Source of the DNA: Pseudonocardia sediminis
GTDB taxonomy: Bacteria; Actinomycetota; Actinomycetes; Mycobacteriales; Pseudonocardiaceae
Reading direction: 5' to 3'
DNA: 64,000 nucleotides
NCBI RefSeq assembly: GCF_004217185.1
Contig: NZ_SHKL01000001.1
Coordinates: forward strand, 1,239,001-1,303,000
In this document: positions 17,043 to 25,616 of the stretch, in pieces
Position numbering within the stretch: position 1 is the first letter of the stretch
Layout of the letters: every line of letters starts with the position of its first letter
The notes under the pieces: generated by a model
The model's database searches: none
Told to the model about the DNA's origin: nothing
Seen by the model: the letters and a program-made list of their open reading frames with translations, nothing else
Position numbers and translations under genes: made by a program

Positions 17043-18350
17043 ATGGACATGGACGGCTTCCTGGCCGCGTTCTTCATCAGCTTCGGCGTCATCTTCGTGG
17101 CCGAGCTCGGTGACAAGTCACAGCTCATGGCGCTGACGTTCGCCACCCGCTACAAGGCACTACCGGTGCTGATCGGCATCACCATCGCCACCTCCGTGGT
17201 GCACCTGGTCTCGGTGGCCGTGGGCTACGGGCTGGGCGCGGCGATCCCCACCGGCTGGATCTCGCTGGTCGCGGCCGTCGCGTTCCTCGGCTTCGGCGCC
17301 TGGACGCTGCGTGGCGACTCGCTCTCCGACGACGAGGAGGCGAAGGCGCAGAAGGCCGGCGGCTCGGCCGTCGTCGCCGCGTCGGTGGCGTTCTTCCTCG
17401 CCGAGCTCGGCGACAAGACGATGCTGGCCACGATCACCCTGGCCACGCAGCACGGATGGTTCGGTGTCTGGCTCGGCTCGACGGTCGGCATGGTGGTCGC
17501 CGACGCGCTGGCGATCGTCGTCGGTCGTCACCTGGGCCGGCGCCTGCCGGAGCGGGTGATCGCGGTCGGCGCCGCGACCCTGTTCGTCGTGTTCGGCCTG
17601 TGGCTCGGTGTCGAGGCGATCGGGCAGCTCGGCGGCCCGGACGCCTGGGCGACGATGGCGGCCCTGCTCAACCACCACCTGACCGGGTGGATCGCGCTGG
17701 TCCTGGGCCTGGCCGCGGTCGGGGTGACGCTGCTGGTCCGCCGTCGCACGCACGCGATCCGGCACCGCAGCACGCCGGACGCGCCGCGCACCCCCGGCTC
17801 GCCGGCCTGGTGGGCGCGGGTGCTGTTCGTGCTGGCCGCGGTGCTCGGCTTCGCCGCACCGGTGCTGGTCGCGCTCGACGTGCTGCAGCCGATCGCGCTG
17901 CTGTCGGCGCCGAGCGTCGCCGTCGTCGGGGCCGGGGTGCTGCTGCTCGGATTCGCGGTGGTCGCGCTCGCCCAGCTGCAGCTGGGGTCGCTGTGGCGCC
18001 GCAACGCCGCGGCGCTCGACGAGGACCCGGAGTCGACGCGTCCGGTGCTGGCCACCGGCGGTCTCTACCGCTGGGTGCGCCACCCCGGCCTGACCGGACT
18101 GATCGTCGGCTGCGCCGGGATGCTGGCCATGTCCCCGACGCTGATCGGTGTGCTGGCGACCGTGCTCATCCTGGTCGCGGTGCAGGTCCAGGCCCGTGCG
18201 GTCTCCGAGCCGAGCCTGGGCCGTGCCCTGGGCGACGAGTACGACGCCTACCTGCAGCGCACCGGCCGCTTCCTCCCGCGGGTGCGCCCGCCGGAGCCGC
18301 CGCCGGCCGGGATGCCGTCGCACCACCGCGACCGCGCCCGGGTCGGCTGA
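17043..18350 (+). CDS. GDT1/UPF0016 cation exporter fused to an isoprenylcysteine methyltransferase-like domain
   Basis: A 435-residue membrane protein. Residues ~1-205 are a complete GDT1/TMEM165-family transporter with the two signature motifs AELGDKSQ (Glu21) and AELGDKTM (Glu121) in mirrored three-helix repeats. Residues ~215-430 are a second membrane unit ending in GGLYRWVRHPGLTG (about 339-352) and EPSLGRALGDEYDAYLQRTGRFLP. That is the pattern of isoprenylcysteine carboxyl methyltransferase-like/PEMT-like proteins, which use S-adenosylmethionine. The first half should export Mn2+ (or Ca2+), in keeping with the riboswitch upstream. Why a methyltransferase-like unit is attached is unknown. 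There is a weak ribosome site; ATG 17049 is an alternative start. Confidence 0.85.
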   Translation: MDMDGFLAAFFISFGVIFVAELGDKSQLMALTFATRYKALPVLIGITIATSVVHLVSVAVGYGLGAAIPTGWISLVAAVAFLGFGAWTLRGDSLSDDEEAKAQKAGGSAVVAASVAFFLAELGDKTMLATITLATQHGWFGVWLGSTVGMVVADALAIVVGRHLGRRLPERVIAVGAATLFVVFGLWLGVEAIGQLGGPDAWATMAALLNHHLTGWIALVLGLAAVGVTLLVRRRTHAIRHRSTPDAPRTPGSPAWWARVLFVLAAVLGFAAPVLVALDVLQPIALLSAPSVAVVGAGVLLLGFAVVALAQLQLGSLWRRNAAALDEDPESTRPVLATGGLYRWVRHPGLTGLIVGCAGMLAMSPTLIGVLATVLILVAVQVQARAVSEPSLGRALGDEYDAYLQRTGRFLPRVRPPEPPPAGMPSHHRDRARVG

Positions 18351-18388
18351 GCGCGGAGCACGTCGTCGGCGGCGGGGGTGGGCGTGCT

Positions 18389-19213
18389 GTGACCGTTCTG
18401 GTGACGGGAGCGACGGGCAACATCGGACGGATGGTCGTCGACCACCTGCTGGCCCGTGGCGCGTCGCACGTGCGGGCTCTGACGGCGAGCCCGGAGCGGG
18501 CGGTGCTGCCTCCGCAGGTCGAGGTGGTGCGCGGGTCGGTGCGCAGCCCGGAGGCCCTGCGCACCGCGTTCGACGGCGTCGAGCACTTCTACCTCGCGCC
18601 GTCGCCGGACACCGTCGAACAGGTGATGGCGCTCGCGCGTGACGCCGGGGTCCGGTACGTCGTGGACCTGTCCGGGGAGCCGGAGAGCTGGTGGGGCTTG
18701 GTGTCCGGGGCGGTGGAGGCGAGCGGACTGGCGTGGACCCACCTGTGGCCGGCCGACTTCGTGGAGAACGCCCGGATGTGGCTGCCGCAGATCCGGGCCA
18801 CCGGCGCCGTGCGTGAGCCCTGGCCGGACGGTGCCAGCACGCCGACCGCGATGGACGACATCGCCGAGGTCGCCGCCGTCGCGCTGCTCTCCGACGACCA
18901 CGCCGGTGAGGCGTACGGCCTGACCGGCCCGGAGCCGGTGAGCCGCCGGGAGATGGTGCGGGCGATCGCGGAGGCGACCGGTCGGCCGATCGAGTTCGTA
19001 CGGGCCACGCCGGAGGAGGCGACCGATGCCCTGCGCCCGAGCATGGGCGAGACGGCCGAGTGGTACGTCGGCAACGTCCTGTCCTACCTGGCCGGGAACG
19101 TGCCGTCGCCGAACCGCCTGGTCGCCGAGATCACCGGCCGACCGGCGACGACGTTCGCCGCCTGGGCGGACACCCACGCCGACGAGCTACGGGCCGCCAT
19201 CGCCCCCGCCTGA
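18389..19213 (+). CDS. NmrA/NAD(P)-binding epimerase-like protein
   Basis: A 274-residue atypical short-chain dehydrogenase of the NmrA type, with the dinucleotide motif TVLVTGATGNIGRMVV at the N-terminus and a reduced catalytic region. Family members act as quinone reductases or redox-sensing regulators; the substrate is unknown. The GTG at 18389 follows a G-rich stretch 38 bases after the exporter stop, so it may ride on the riboswitch-controlled transcript. It ends at a palindromic repeat. Confidence 0.75.
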   Translation: MTVLVTGATGNIGRMVVDHLLARGASHVRALTASPERAVLPPQVEVVRGSVRSPEALRTAFDGVEHFYLAPSPDTVEQVMALARDAGVRYVVDLSGEPESWWGLVSGAVEASGLAWTHLWPADFVENARMWLPQIRATGAVREPWPDGASTPTAMDDIAEVAAVALLSDDHAGEAYGLTGPEPVSRREMVRAIAEATGRPIEFVRATPEEATDALRPSMGETAEWYVGNVLSYLAGNVPSPNRLVAEITGRPATTFAAWADTHADELRAAIAPA

Positions 19214-19230
19214 ACTCTCCCTCAAACGAC

Positions 19231-19284
19231 CAGCGAGCGGCACTCTCGTCGCAAAGGTTCCGACGAGGGTGCCGCTCGTTGAAC
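19231..19284. repeat. Palindromic repeat family, copy 5 (likely bidirectional terminator)
   Basis: A strong inverted repeat: AGCGAGCGGCACTCTCGTCG, loop CAAAGGTTC, then CGACGAGGGTGCCGCTCGTT. It fills the gap between the converging NmrA-like (+) and sulfur monooxygenase (-) genes, 18 bases after one stop and 4 bases from the other. Confidence 0.7.
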
Positions 19285-19287
19285 GGG

Positions 19288-20520
19288 TCAGGAGTACCAG
19301 GTGGGCTCGGGGAGCTCGTCGCGCAGGAGGAACGCACCGACCTCGCGGCGCTTGTAGGCGACCGGGTCGTGCAGCGTGTGCGTCCGGACGTTGCGCCAGA
19401 ACCGGTCGAACGCCAGGTCGGACCTCGTCGCCCGGGCGCCGAGGCCCTCGAAGATCCCGCTGGTGATCTCCAGCGCGACCTCGGTGGCGCGCGCCTTCAC
19501 CGCGGCCACCCGCACCTCGTGCTCGCCGCGCTCCTGCGCGGTGACGTCCCAGGCGTTGTCGTGGATGGCCTGGGCCTCCACCGAGACCTGGTCGGCCAGC
19601 GCCTCGACGGCCCAGAGCTTGGACAGGTGGTCGCCGTAGAGGTCGAGCTGGTAGGGCTCGTCGACGGCGCGCTCCTGGCCGCCGTGCAGCCACGGGCGGG
19701 TCTGCGTGCGCGTGTACTCGGCCGCGGTCTCCAGCGCCCCGCGGGCGATGCCGAGGTAGAAGTGGGCGAACACGAGCTGGAGCACCGGTACGTTGAGCGT
19801 GTTGTAGACCCGCGGCCGGAACGTCTTGTCCACGAACCCGGCCGCCGCCGCCCACGGAACGGTGACGTCGGTGATCGTGACGCTGCCACTCTCGGTGAGG
19901 CGCTGGCCGATGTTGTCCCAGTCGTCGTGGAACGTGAGGCCGTCCTGGGCGCTCGGGACGATCGCGAAGACGTGCTTGTCCGTCCCCTCGACGACGCCCT
20001 CCAGCACGGTGACGTCGGAGACCTTGCTGCCGGTGGAGAACGTCTTGGAGCCGTTGTAGACGATCTCGTCGCCGGTGTCGCGGATGGTGACGTCGGCGTC
20101 GCGCGGGTTCACCGCACCGCCGAAGAACCACTGGTTGCGGGTCGCGTCGGCCTCGACGGCGGCGATCTGCTCGGGCGTGCCGACCAGGCGCGCGGCCCAG
20201 AACCACAGGTAGTGGTAGCCGAGCAGCTGCCCGATCGAGCCGTCACCGGCGGCGACCTCGCGGACGACCCTGTTGGCCGTGGGCCACTGCAGTCCGGCGC
20301 CGCCGTGCTCGGTGGGGCCGAGCAGGGTGACCAGGCCGGAGGACTTGAGGAGCGCGACCTCGTCGTAGGGCGTCGCGCCGGCGCGGTCCCGGGCCGCGGC
20401 GTCGGAGGCCAGCACCTCGCGCACCTGACGGGCGCGGGCGAGCCACTCGGCGTCGGTGCGCGGGGCCGGCTGTGCGGCCCAGTCGGGGGCGGTCACCGGA
20501 CGGTTCTCGGTCGTGGTCAC
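19288..20520 (-). CDS. SfnB/DszC-like flavin-dependent monooxygenase (sulfur acquisition)
   Basis: A 410-residue protein of the acyl-CoA dehydrogenase fold. The N-terminal helical domain, the central TFHDDWDNIGQRLTESGSVTITDV strand region and the C-terminal helices match the SfnB/DszC branch, which uses FMNH2 and O2 to oxidise organosulfur compounds rather than dehydrogenating acyl-CoA. It likely helps release sulfur from sulfones or related compounds during sulfate limitation. The GTG at 20520 has GAGGAAGAGG upstream. A 23-codon cysteine-containing leader lies 180 bases ahead, like the one before the sfnG-like gene at 24365, so both are probably derepressed when cysteine is low. Confidence 0.82.
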   Translation of the reverse strand: MTTTENRPVTAPDWAAQPAPRTDAEWLARARQVREVLASDAAARDRAGATPYDEVALLKSSGLVTLLGPTEHGGAGLQWPTANRVVREVAAGDGSIGQLLGYHYLWFWAARLVGTPEQIAAVEADATRNQWFFGGAVNPRDADVTIRDTGDEIVYNGSKTFSTGSKVSDVTVLEGVVEGTDKHVFAIVPSAQDGLTFHDDWDNIGQRLTESGSVTITDVTVPWAAAAGFVDKTFRPRVYNTLNVPVLQLVFAHFYLGIARGALETAAEYTRTQTRPWLHGGQERAVDEPYQLDLYGDHLSKLWAVEALADQVSVEAQAIHDNAWDVTAQERGEHEVRVAAVKARATEVALEITSGIFEGLGARATRSDLAFDRFWRNVRTHTLHDPVAYKRREVGAFLLRDELPEPTWYS

Positions 20521-20702
20521 GATTCCTCTTCCTCGGTTCGAGTCGTTTTCCGGGCAGCAGAGAATTGCCTGTTCCCGGTACGACGCGACAATGCGGGGAC
20601 CGGACAGGTCGACGGACGGGGCGCAGGCGGGGCTGCCGGATCGGGTGCTCTGAGCTGCAGATGCTCAGATCGGGGTACGCCGTGGACGGCGTGGGGCGGG
20701 TA

Positions 20703-20774
20703 TCAGCGACAGCCGGCCGAGTGCACGCGGGAAAGGTCGACATGGAGTCGACTGGTGAGCCCGCAGAACAGCAC
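20703..20774 (-). CDS. Cysteine-type leader peptide (uORF) ahead of the SfnB-like gene
   Basis: A 23-codon frame starting GTG at 20774 and ending in LTSRLHVDLSRVHSAGCR. This matches the actinobacterial leader peptides upstream of sulfur genes, with a basic-HVDL core and a Cys codon just before the stop; an additional Cys lies near the start. The GTG is 6 bases after AAAACT (20781-20786), itself 17 bases from TTGACT (20804-20809), so it should be leaderless. Ribosome behaviour at the Cys codons is thought to control expression of the gene behind such leaders; here that is inference from the family. Confidence 0.75.
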   Translation of the reverse strand: MLFCGLTSRLHVDLSRVHSAGCR

Positions 20775-20780
20775 GGACCC

Positions 20781-20809
20781 AGTTTTCGGATTGTGCCGGG
20801 ATAAGTCAA
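20781..20809 (-). promoter_or_regulatory. Promoter for the leader peptide and SfnB-like gene
   Basis: On the minus strand, TTGACT (20804-20809) and AAAACT (20781-20786) are separated by 17 bases. The leader GTG starts 6 bases after the -10 box, as expected for a leaderless transcript. The rest of this ~440-base gap, up to the divergent permease gene, shows only a GGAGGTG ribosome site at its right end. Confidence 0.6.
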
Positions 20810-20961
20810 CCCGAGTTCGTCGGGTGGGATCGACGGCCCGTGCTGTCCGGTCAGGTGGTGCGAAAGTTCGACATCACGGAGCAACGCCACCGACCCCGGA
20901 CGGGGTCACACTGACGTCTCCGCCGGCGTCCCGCGCCCGGTCGGCCCCTCGGAGGTGCACC

Positions 20962-22152
20962 GTGACCACCCCGTCCGACCCGTCGTCCGCTCCCGCGCGA
21001 GCCGCCTCGGCGTCCCCGCCGTCCGCCGGCGCCGCCGGGCCGTCCGACAGCGCCACCAGCGACTACCTGTCCCAGCGGCAGCTGAGGACCGGCGCGGCCG
21101 GCTGGGTGCTGCTGGCCGGTCTCGGCGTCAGCTACGTGATCTCCGGTGACTACTCCGGGTGGAACTTCGGCCTGGCCGAGGGCGGCTTCGGCGGCCTGCT
21201 GATCGCCGGGGCCGGTGAGGCGCTCAAGGTCATGTTCGTGGTGACCGGCATCGCGCTGGTCGGCCTCGTGGTCTTCGCGCTCGGCGCGATCCCGCTGTTC
21301 GACCCGGCCAACCTGGTCGACATCCCGGTCTCCGACGCGGCCGGGGCCTCGCCGTTCCTGCCGTTCGGCATGATCGGGATCTGGTCGGCCGTCCCGTTCG
21401 CGATCTGGTTCTTCCTAGCCGTCGAGGGCGTGCCGCTGGCCGCCGAGGAGGCGCGCGAGCCGGAGCGCAACGTCCCGAAGGCGATCGTGGTCAGCATGCT
21501 GATCCTGCTGGTCACCGGGGCCGGTGTGCTGGTCCTCGCGACCGGCGCGCTCGGTGCTCAGGCACTCTCGGCGTCGGGGAACCCGCTGGTCGAGGCGCTG
21601 GGGGACGGGACGCTCGCCGTCGTCGTCAACTACATCGGCCTGGCCGGGCTCGTCGCCAGCTTCTTCTCGATCATCTACGCCTACTCCCGGCAGACGTTCG
21701 CGCTCTCCCGCGCCGGCTACCTGCCCCGCGTGCTGTCGAAGACCAACTCCCGCAAGGCGCCGACGCTGGCGCTGATCGTCCCCGGGGTGATCGGGTTCCT
21801 GCTCTCGCTGACCGGTCAGGGCGCGGTGCTGCTGAACATGGCCGTGTTCGGCGCGGCGCTGAGCTACGTGCTGATGATGGTCAGCCACATCGTGCTGCGC
21901 CGCCGTGAGCCGGACATGCCGCGCCCCTACCGGACCCCGGGCGGCGTCGCGACGACCGGGTTCGCCCTGGCCGTCGCCGTGATCGCGGTGATCGCGACGT
22001 TCCTGGTGGACACCGTGGCCGCGCTCTGCGCGCTCGGGGCGTTCGCGCTGTTCATGGCCTACTTCGCGTTCTACTCTCGGCACCACCTGGTCGCCGCGGC
22101 GCCGGACGAGGAGTTCGCGGCCCTCTCGGACGCGGAGGAGGAGCTGCGATGA
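20962..22152 (+). CDS. eat: Ethanolamine permease (APC family) with an apparent internal deletion
   Basis: A 396-residue amino acid-polyamine-organocation permease. The N-terminal stretch AAGWVLLAGLGVSYVISGDY and the later IWFFLAVEGVPLAAEEARE are characteristic of ethanolamine permeases. Family members are usually ~480-490 residues. Here the sequence jumps from GGFGGLLIA directly to GAGEALKVMFVVTG near residue 85, without the ~90 residues (about three membrane helices) normally between. The frame is kept, so a shortened protein would be made; whether it transports is doubtful. GGAGGTG precedes the GTG at 20962. The stop overlaps eutB (ATGA), placing it first in the ethanolamine operon. Confidence 0.82.
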   Translation: MTTPSDPSSAPARAASASPPSAGAAGPSDSATSDYLSQRQLRTGAAGWVLLAGLGVSYVISGDYSGWNFGLAEGGFGGLLIAGAGEALKVMFVVTGIALVGLVVFALGAIPLFDPANLVDIPVSDAAGASPFLPFGMIGIWSAVPFAIWFFLAVEGVPLAAEEAREPERNVPKAIVVSMLILLVTGAGVLVLATGALGAQALSASGNPLVEALGDGTLAVVVNYIGLAGLVASFFSIIYAYSRQTFALSRAGYLPRVLSKTNSRKAPTLALIVPGVIGFLLSLTGQGAVLLNMAVFGAALSYVLMMVSHIVLRRREPDMPRPYRTPGGVATTGFALAVAVIAVIATFLVDTVAALCALGAFALFMAYFAFYSRHHLVAAAPDEEFAALSDAEEELR

Positions 22153-23531
22153 CGCGCCGTCGCGGATCCCTGGGCGGGCACACCCACGAGTTCGCCGACC
22201 TGGCCGGGCTGCTCGCCGCGGCCACCCCGGAGCGCTCCGGGGACGTGCTGGCCGGCGTCGCGGCGTCGTCCGAGCAGGAACGCGTCGCGGCGCAGACCGT
22301 GCTCGCCGACCTGCCGCTGACGACGTTCCTCGACGAGCTCGTGGTGCCCTACGAGACCGACGAGGTCACGCGCCTGATCATCGACACCCACGACGCCGAC
22401 GCGTTCGCGCCGATCGCGTCGCTGACCGTCGGCGGGCTGCGCGACCACCTGCTCTCCCCGGACACCGACACGACCGCGCTCGCGCCGGGGCTGACCCCGG
22501 AGATGGTCGCGGCGGTGTCGAAGCTGATGCGGGTCCAGGACCTGGTCTCGGTGGCCCGGCGGACCCCGGTCGTCACCGCGTTCCGCTCCACGCTGGGCCT
22601 GCCCGGCACCCTGGCCACCCGCCTACAGCCCAACCACCCCACCGACGACCCGACCGGGGTCACCGCCTCCATCGTCGACGGCCTGCTGCTCGGCTGCGGT
22701 GACGCCGTCATCGGGATCAACCCGGCCACCGACTCGCCGGCCCGCACGACCGACCTGCTGCACCTGGTCGACGAGGTCCGGACCCGCTACGACATCCCCA
22801 CCCAGAGCTGCGTGCTCGCGCACGTCACGACGTCGATCGAGATCATGGAACGCGGCGCGCCGGTGGACCTGGTGTTCCAGTCCGTCGCCGGCACCCAGGC
22901 CGCCAACGAGGGGTTCGGGGTCACCCTGGCGATGCTGGGCGAGGCGCACGAGGCGGCGCTGTCGCTGCGGCGCGGCACCGTCGGCACGCACTGCATGTAC
23001 TTCGAGACCGGGCAGGGCAGCGCGCTGTCCGCCGACGCCCACCACGGCGTCCACCAGCAGACACTGGAGGCCCGCGCCTACGCCGTCTGCCGTGCGTTCG
23101 ACCCGCTGCTGGTCAACACCGTCGTCGGGTTCATCGGCCCGGAGTACCTCTACGACGGCATGCAGATCACCCGCGCCGGTCTGGAGGACAACCTCTGCGG
23201 GTCGCTGCTCGGCGTCCCGATGGGCGTCGACGTCTGCTACACCAACCACGCCGAGGCCGACGCGGACGACACCGACACCCTGCTCACGTTGCTCGGGGTG
23301 GCCGGCTGCTCGTTCGTCATCTGCGTCCCCGGCGGCGACGACGTGATGCTGCACTACCAGTCGCTCTCGTTCCACGACGCGCTCTACGCCCGCCAGGTGC
23401 TGGGCCTGAGCCCCGCCCCGGAGTTCGCCGGGTGGCTGGAGAAGATGGAGATGCTCGGGGCCGACGGACGGGTGCGCGAGCCCGCCCTGGACTCCGCGGC
23501 GATGCGCGCCCTGACGGCGGGTGTGCGGTGA
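22149..23531 (+). CDS. eutB: Ethanolamine ammonia-lyase large subunit
   Basis: A 460-residue protein matching EutB in length and throughout its TIM barrel, including LQPNHPTDDPTGVTASIVDGLL, QSVAGTQAANEGFG and FETGQGSALSADAHHGVHQQ. With EutC it forms the adenosylcobalamin-dependent lyase that splits ethanolamine into acetaldehyde and ammonia. It is coupled to the permease by an ATGA overlap and to eutC by GTGA. No microcompartment shell genes, eutA reactivase or EutVW-type regulators are nearby, so this is the minimal actinobacterial form of the pathway. No cobalamin riboswitch was seen upstream. Confidence 0.95.
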   Translation: MTRRRGSLGGHTHEFADLAGLLAAATPERSGDVLAGVAASSEQERVAAQTVLADLPLTTFLDELVVPYETDEVTRLIIDTHDADAFAPIASLTVGGLRDHLLSPDTDTTALAPGLTPEMVAAVSKLMRVQDLVSVARRTPVVTAFRSTLGLPGTLATRLQPNHPTDDPTGVTASIVDGLLLGCGDAVIGINPATDSPARTTDLLHLVDEVRTRYDIPTQSCVLAHVTTSIEIMERGAPVDLVFQSVAGTQAANEGFGVTLAMLGEAHEAALSLRRGTVGTHCMYFETGQGSALSADAHHGVHQQTLEARAYAVCRAFDPLLVNTVVGFIGPEYLYDGMQITRAGLEDNLCGSLLGVPMGVDVCYTNHAEADADDTDTLLTLLGVAGCSFVICVPGGDDVMLHYQSLSFHDALYARQVLGLSPAPEFAGWLEKMEMLGADGRVREPALDSAAMRALTAGVR

Positions 23532-24280
23532 GCGGCGAGAACGCCCCGGCCCCGGTGGGGGACGACCCGCTGGCGGCGCTGCGCGCGTCCACCCGGGCCC
23601 GGGTCGCGCTGGGACGGGCGGGGGACGCCCTGCCCACCGCGCGGCTCCTGGAGCTGCGCGCCGCCCATGCCGCCGCCCGGGATGCGGTGCACTCGCCGCT
23701 CGACGCCGACGATCTCGCCGGTCGGATCGCCGCCGAGCTGGGCGTACCGGTCGCGCATGCGGCGAGCGCGGCGCCGAGCCGGTCGGAGTACCTGCGCCGT
23801 CCCGACCTGGGCCGTCGCCTCGCCGACCGCACGGAGCTGGAGCGGGGCGAGCACGACGTGGTGCTCGTCGTCGCCGACGGGCTGTCCCCGCTGGCCGTGC
23901 AGACGCACGCGGTGCCGATGCTGGCCGAGATCCTGGCCCGGCTCGACGGGTGGCGGGTCGCGCCGGTCGTCGTCGCGACACAGGCGCGGGTGCCACTGGG
24001 CGACGAGATCGCGACGGCGGTCGGGGCGCGCAGCGTCGTCGTGCTGGTGGGGGAGCGGCCGGGGATGAGCTCGACGGACTCGCTCGGGCTCTACTTCACC
24101 TACGACGCGCGACGCGGGCGCCGGGACTCCGAGCGCAACTGCCTGTCCAACGTGCGTCCACCGCACGGGACGGGCTACGCCGAGGCCGCGACGACCCTGG
24201 CGATGCTGATGGCCGAGGCCCGGCGGCTGGGCCTGTCCGGTGTGTCCCTGAAGGCAGACCCCGCCCTCCCCGAGAGCTGA
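23528..24280 (+). CDS. eutC: Ethanolamine ammonia-lyase small subunit
   Basis: A 250-residue EutC. TRARVALGRAGDALPTARLLELRAAHAAARDAVH at the start and the C-terminal cobalamin-binding part (VVVADGLSPLAVQTHA, VVLVGERPGMSSTDSLG, DSERNCLSNVRPPHGTGYAEAA) are standard for the subunit. It completes the EutBC holoenzyme. Its GTG overlaps the eutB stop. It is the last gene of the operon, ending at a palindromic repeat. Confidence 0.93.
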   Translation: MSGENAPAPVGDDPLAALRASTRARVALGRAGDALPTARLLELRAAHAAARDAVHSPLDADDLAGRIAAELGVPVAHAASAAPSRSEYLRRPDLGRRLADRTELERGEHDVVLVVADGLSPLAVQTHAVPMLAEILARLDGWRVAPVVVATQARVPLGDEIATAVGARSVVVLVGERPGMSSTDSLGLYFTYDARRGRRDSERNCLSNVRPPHGTGYAEAATTLAMLMAEARRLGLSGVSLKADPALPES

Positions 24281-24296
24281 GCCCCGACCGAACCGA

Positions 24297-24342
24297 CGAG
24301 CGGCACCCTCGTCGGAAAGGTTCCGACGAGGGTGCCGCTCGA
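24297..24342. repeat. Palindromic repeat family, copy 6 (likely bidirectional terminator)
   Basis: ACGAGCGGCACCCTCGTCGG, a short AAAGG centre, then TTCCGACGAGGGTGCCGCTCG: essentially perfect arms and the cleanest member of the family. It separates the converging eutC (+) and sfnG-like (-) genes. Confidence 0.72.
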
Positions 24343-24364
24343 TGACGGTGAGGCGGGGGCAGGC

Positions 24365-25495
24365 TCAGCGGTTGGCGAGCTGCGGCTCGCGCTCGGCGAG
24401 CTCGGCCTCCTTCTCGCGGATGATCGGCAGCACCTTGGCGCCGAAGTACTCGACCTCCTCCTGGAAGTGCAGGAAGCCCAGGAGCAGGAGGTTCGCGCCG
24501 AGGCGCTTGTACTCGATCGCGCGGTCGGCGATCTGCTCCGGCGTACCGATCAGCTGGGTCTTGAAGCCGTCGTTGTACTGGACGAGGTCGGAGAACGACG
24601 AGTCCGCCCACATCCCCTTCTTGTCACCGGTGGAGTTGCCGGCCTGCTGCACGGCGTCGCGGAAGCCCTCGACGGCCGGCTTGTTGGCCTTCTCGATGAT
24701 CTCGCGCAGAGTGTCGTGGGCTTCCTTCTCGGAGTCCCGGGCGATCATGAAGCCGTTGAGGCCGAACCGGACCGGCTGCAGGCGGTCGGCGGTCTTGGCG
24801 TGGCCGAGGACCTCCTCGACCTGCTCGGTGAAGCCGTCGTAGTCCTTGCCGTTGGAGAAGTACCAGTCCGAGACGGTGCCACCGTTGCGGCGGGCCGCGG
24901 TGGAGTTGCCGCCCTGGAAGATCTCCGGGTGCGGGCGTCCGGGGACGTCGACCGGGCGCGGCTTGAGGTCGAAGCCGTGCACCCGGTAGAAGTCGCCGGC
25001 GAACTCGGCGCCGCCCTCACCGGCGGTCCAGATCTCGCGCAGCACGCGGATGAACTCGGCGGTGCGGCGGTAGCGCTCGTCGTGCTCGAGCCACGGCTCG
25101 CCCATCGCCGTGAACTCGTCCTTGAGCCAGCCGGAGACGACGTTGACGGCGATCCGGCCGTTCGTCAGGTGGTCGGCGGTGGCGAGCCACTTCGCGAGCA
25201 CGGCCGGCTGCCACAGGCCCGGGTGCACGGCGGCGATCAGCTTCAGCTTCGTGGTGGCCATGCCGAGTGCCAGCGAGAAGCTCGTCGCCTCGTGCTGGTG
25301 GTCGGCGCCGTAGCTGGCCATGTAGCGGATCTGGCTCAGCGCGTACTCGAAGCCGTTGTTCTCGGCGGTCTGGGCGAGCTTGGCGTTGTACTCGAAGCCC
25401 CAGTCGGTGCGCTGCTCGATCGTGCTGGTGACGAGCCCGCCGCTGACGTTGGGCACCCAGTAGGCGAACTTCAGCGGCTCGGTGATGTCGGACAC
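24365..25495 (-). CDS. sfnG: FMNH2-dependent dimethylsulfone monooxygenase (SfnG-like)
   Basis: A 376-residue luciferase-like flavin monooxygenase. The N-terminus (LKFAYWVPNVSGGLVTSTIEQRTDWGFEYN) and the segments HLTNGRIAVNVVSGWLKDEF and HPEIFQGGNSTAARR match SfnG, which oxidises dimethylsulfone to methanesulfinate with reduced FMN and O2 from a separate flavin reductase. It supplies sulfur when sulfate is scarce. The GTG at 25495 has GAGGAG nine bases upstream. A cysteine-type leader peptide ends 121 bases ahead. The SfnB-like gene 4 kb away has the same arrangement, so the two probably form one regulon. No flavin reductase gene is in the window. Confidence 0.85.
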   Translation of the reverse strand: MSDITEPLKFAYWVPNVSGGLVTSTIEQRTDWGFEYNAKLAQTAENNGFEYALSQIRYMASYGADHQHEATSFSLALGMATTKLKLIAAVHPGLWQPAVLAKWLATADHLTNGRIAVNVVSGWLKDEFTAMGEPWLEHDERYRRTAEFIRVLREIWTAGEGGAEFAGDFYRVHGFDLKPRPVDVPGRPHPEIFQGGNSTAARRNGGTVSDWYFSNGKDYDGFTEQVEEVLGHAKTADRLQPVRFGLNGFMIARDSEKEAHDTLREIIEKANKPAVEGFRDAVQQAGNSTGDKKGMWADSSFSDLVQYNDGFKTQLIGTPEQIADRAIEYKRLGANLLLLGFLHFQEEVEYFGAKVLPIIREKEAELAEREPQLANR

Positions 25496-25616
25496 GGGTG
25501 TGACTCCTCGAAACGGAACGGGTTCGGGCCGGTGAGTTCCGACCGTCGTCTGCGGCGGGTGGCGGCCCGGACGAACGACGCCGCGAAGGCGTACGCGTCG
25601 CGCGGTGCGCGCCTGG

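Noticed and set aside
20775..20961. Cobalamin riboswitch ahead of the ethanolamine operon
   Set aside because: A B12-dependent enzyme makes it plausible, but the gap is too short and lacks the conserved GCCACTG-like B12 box.
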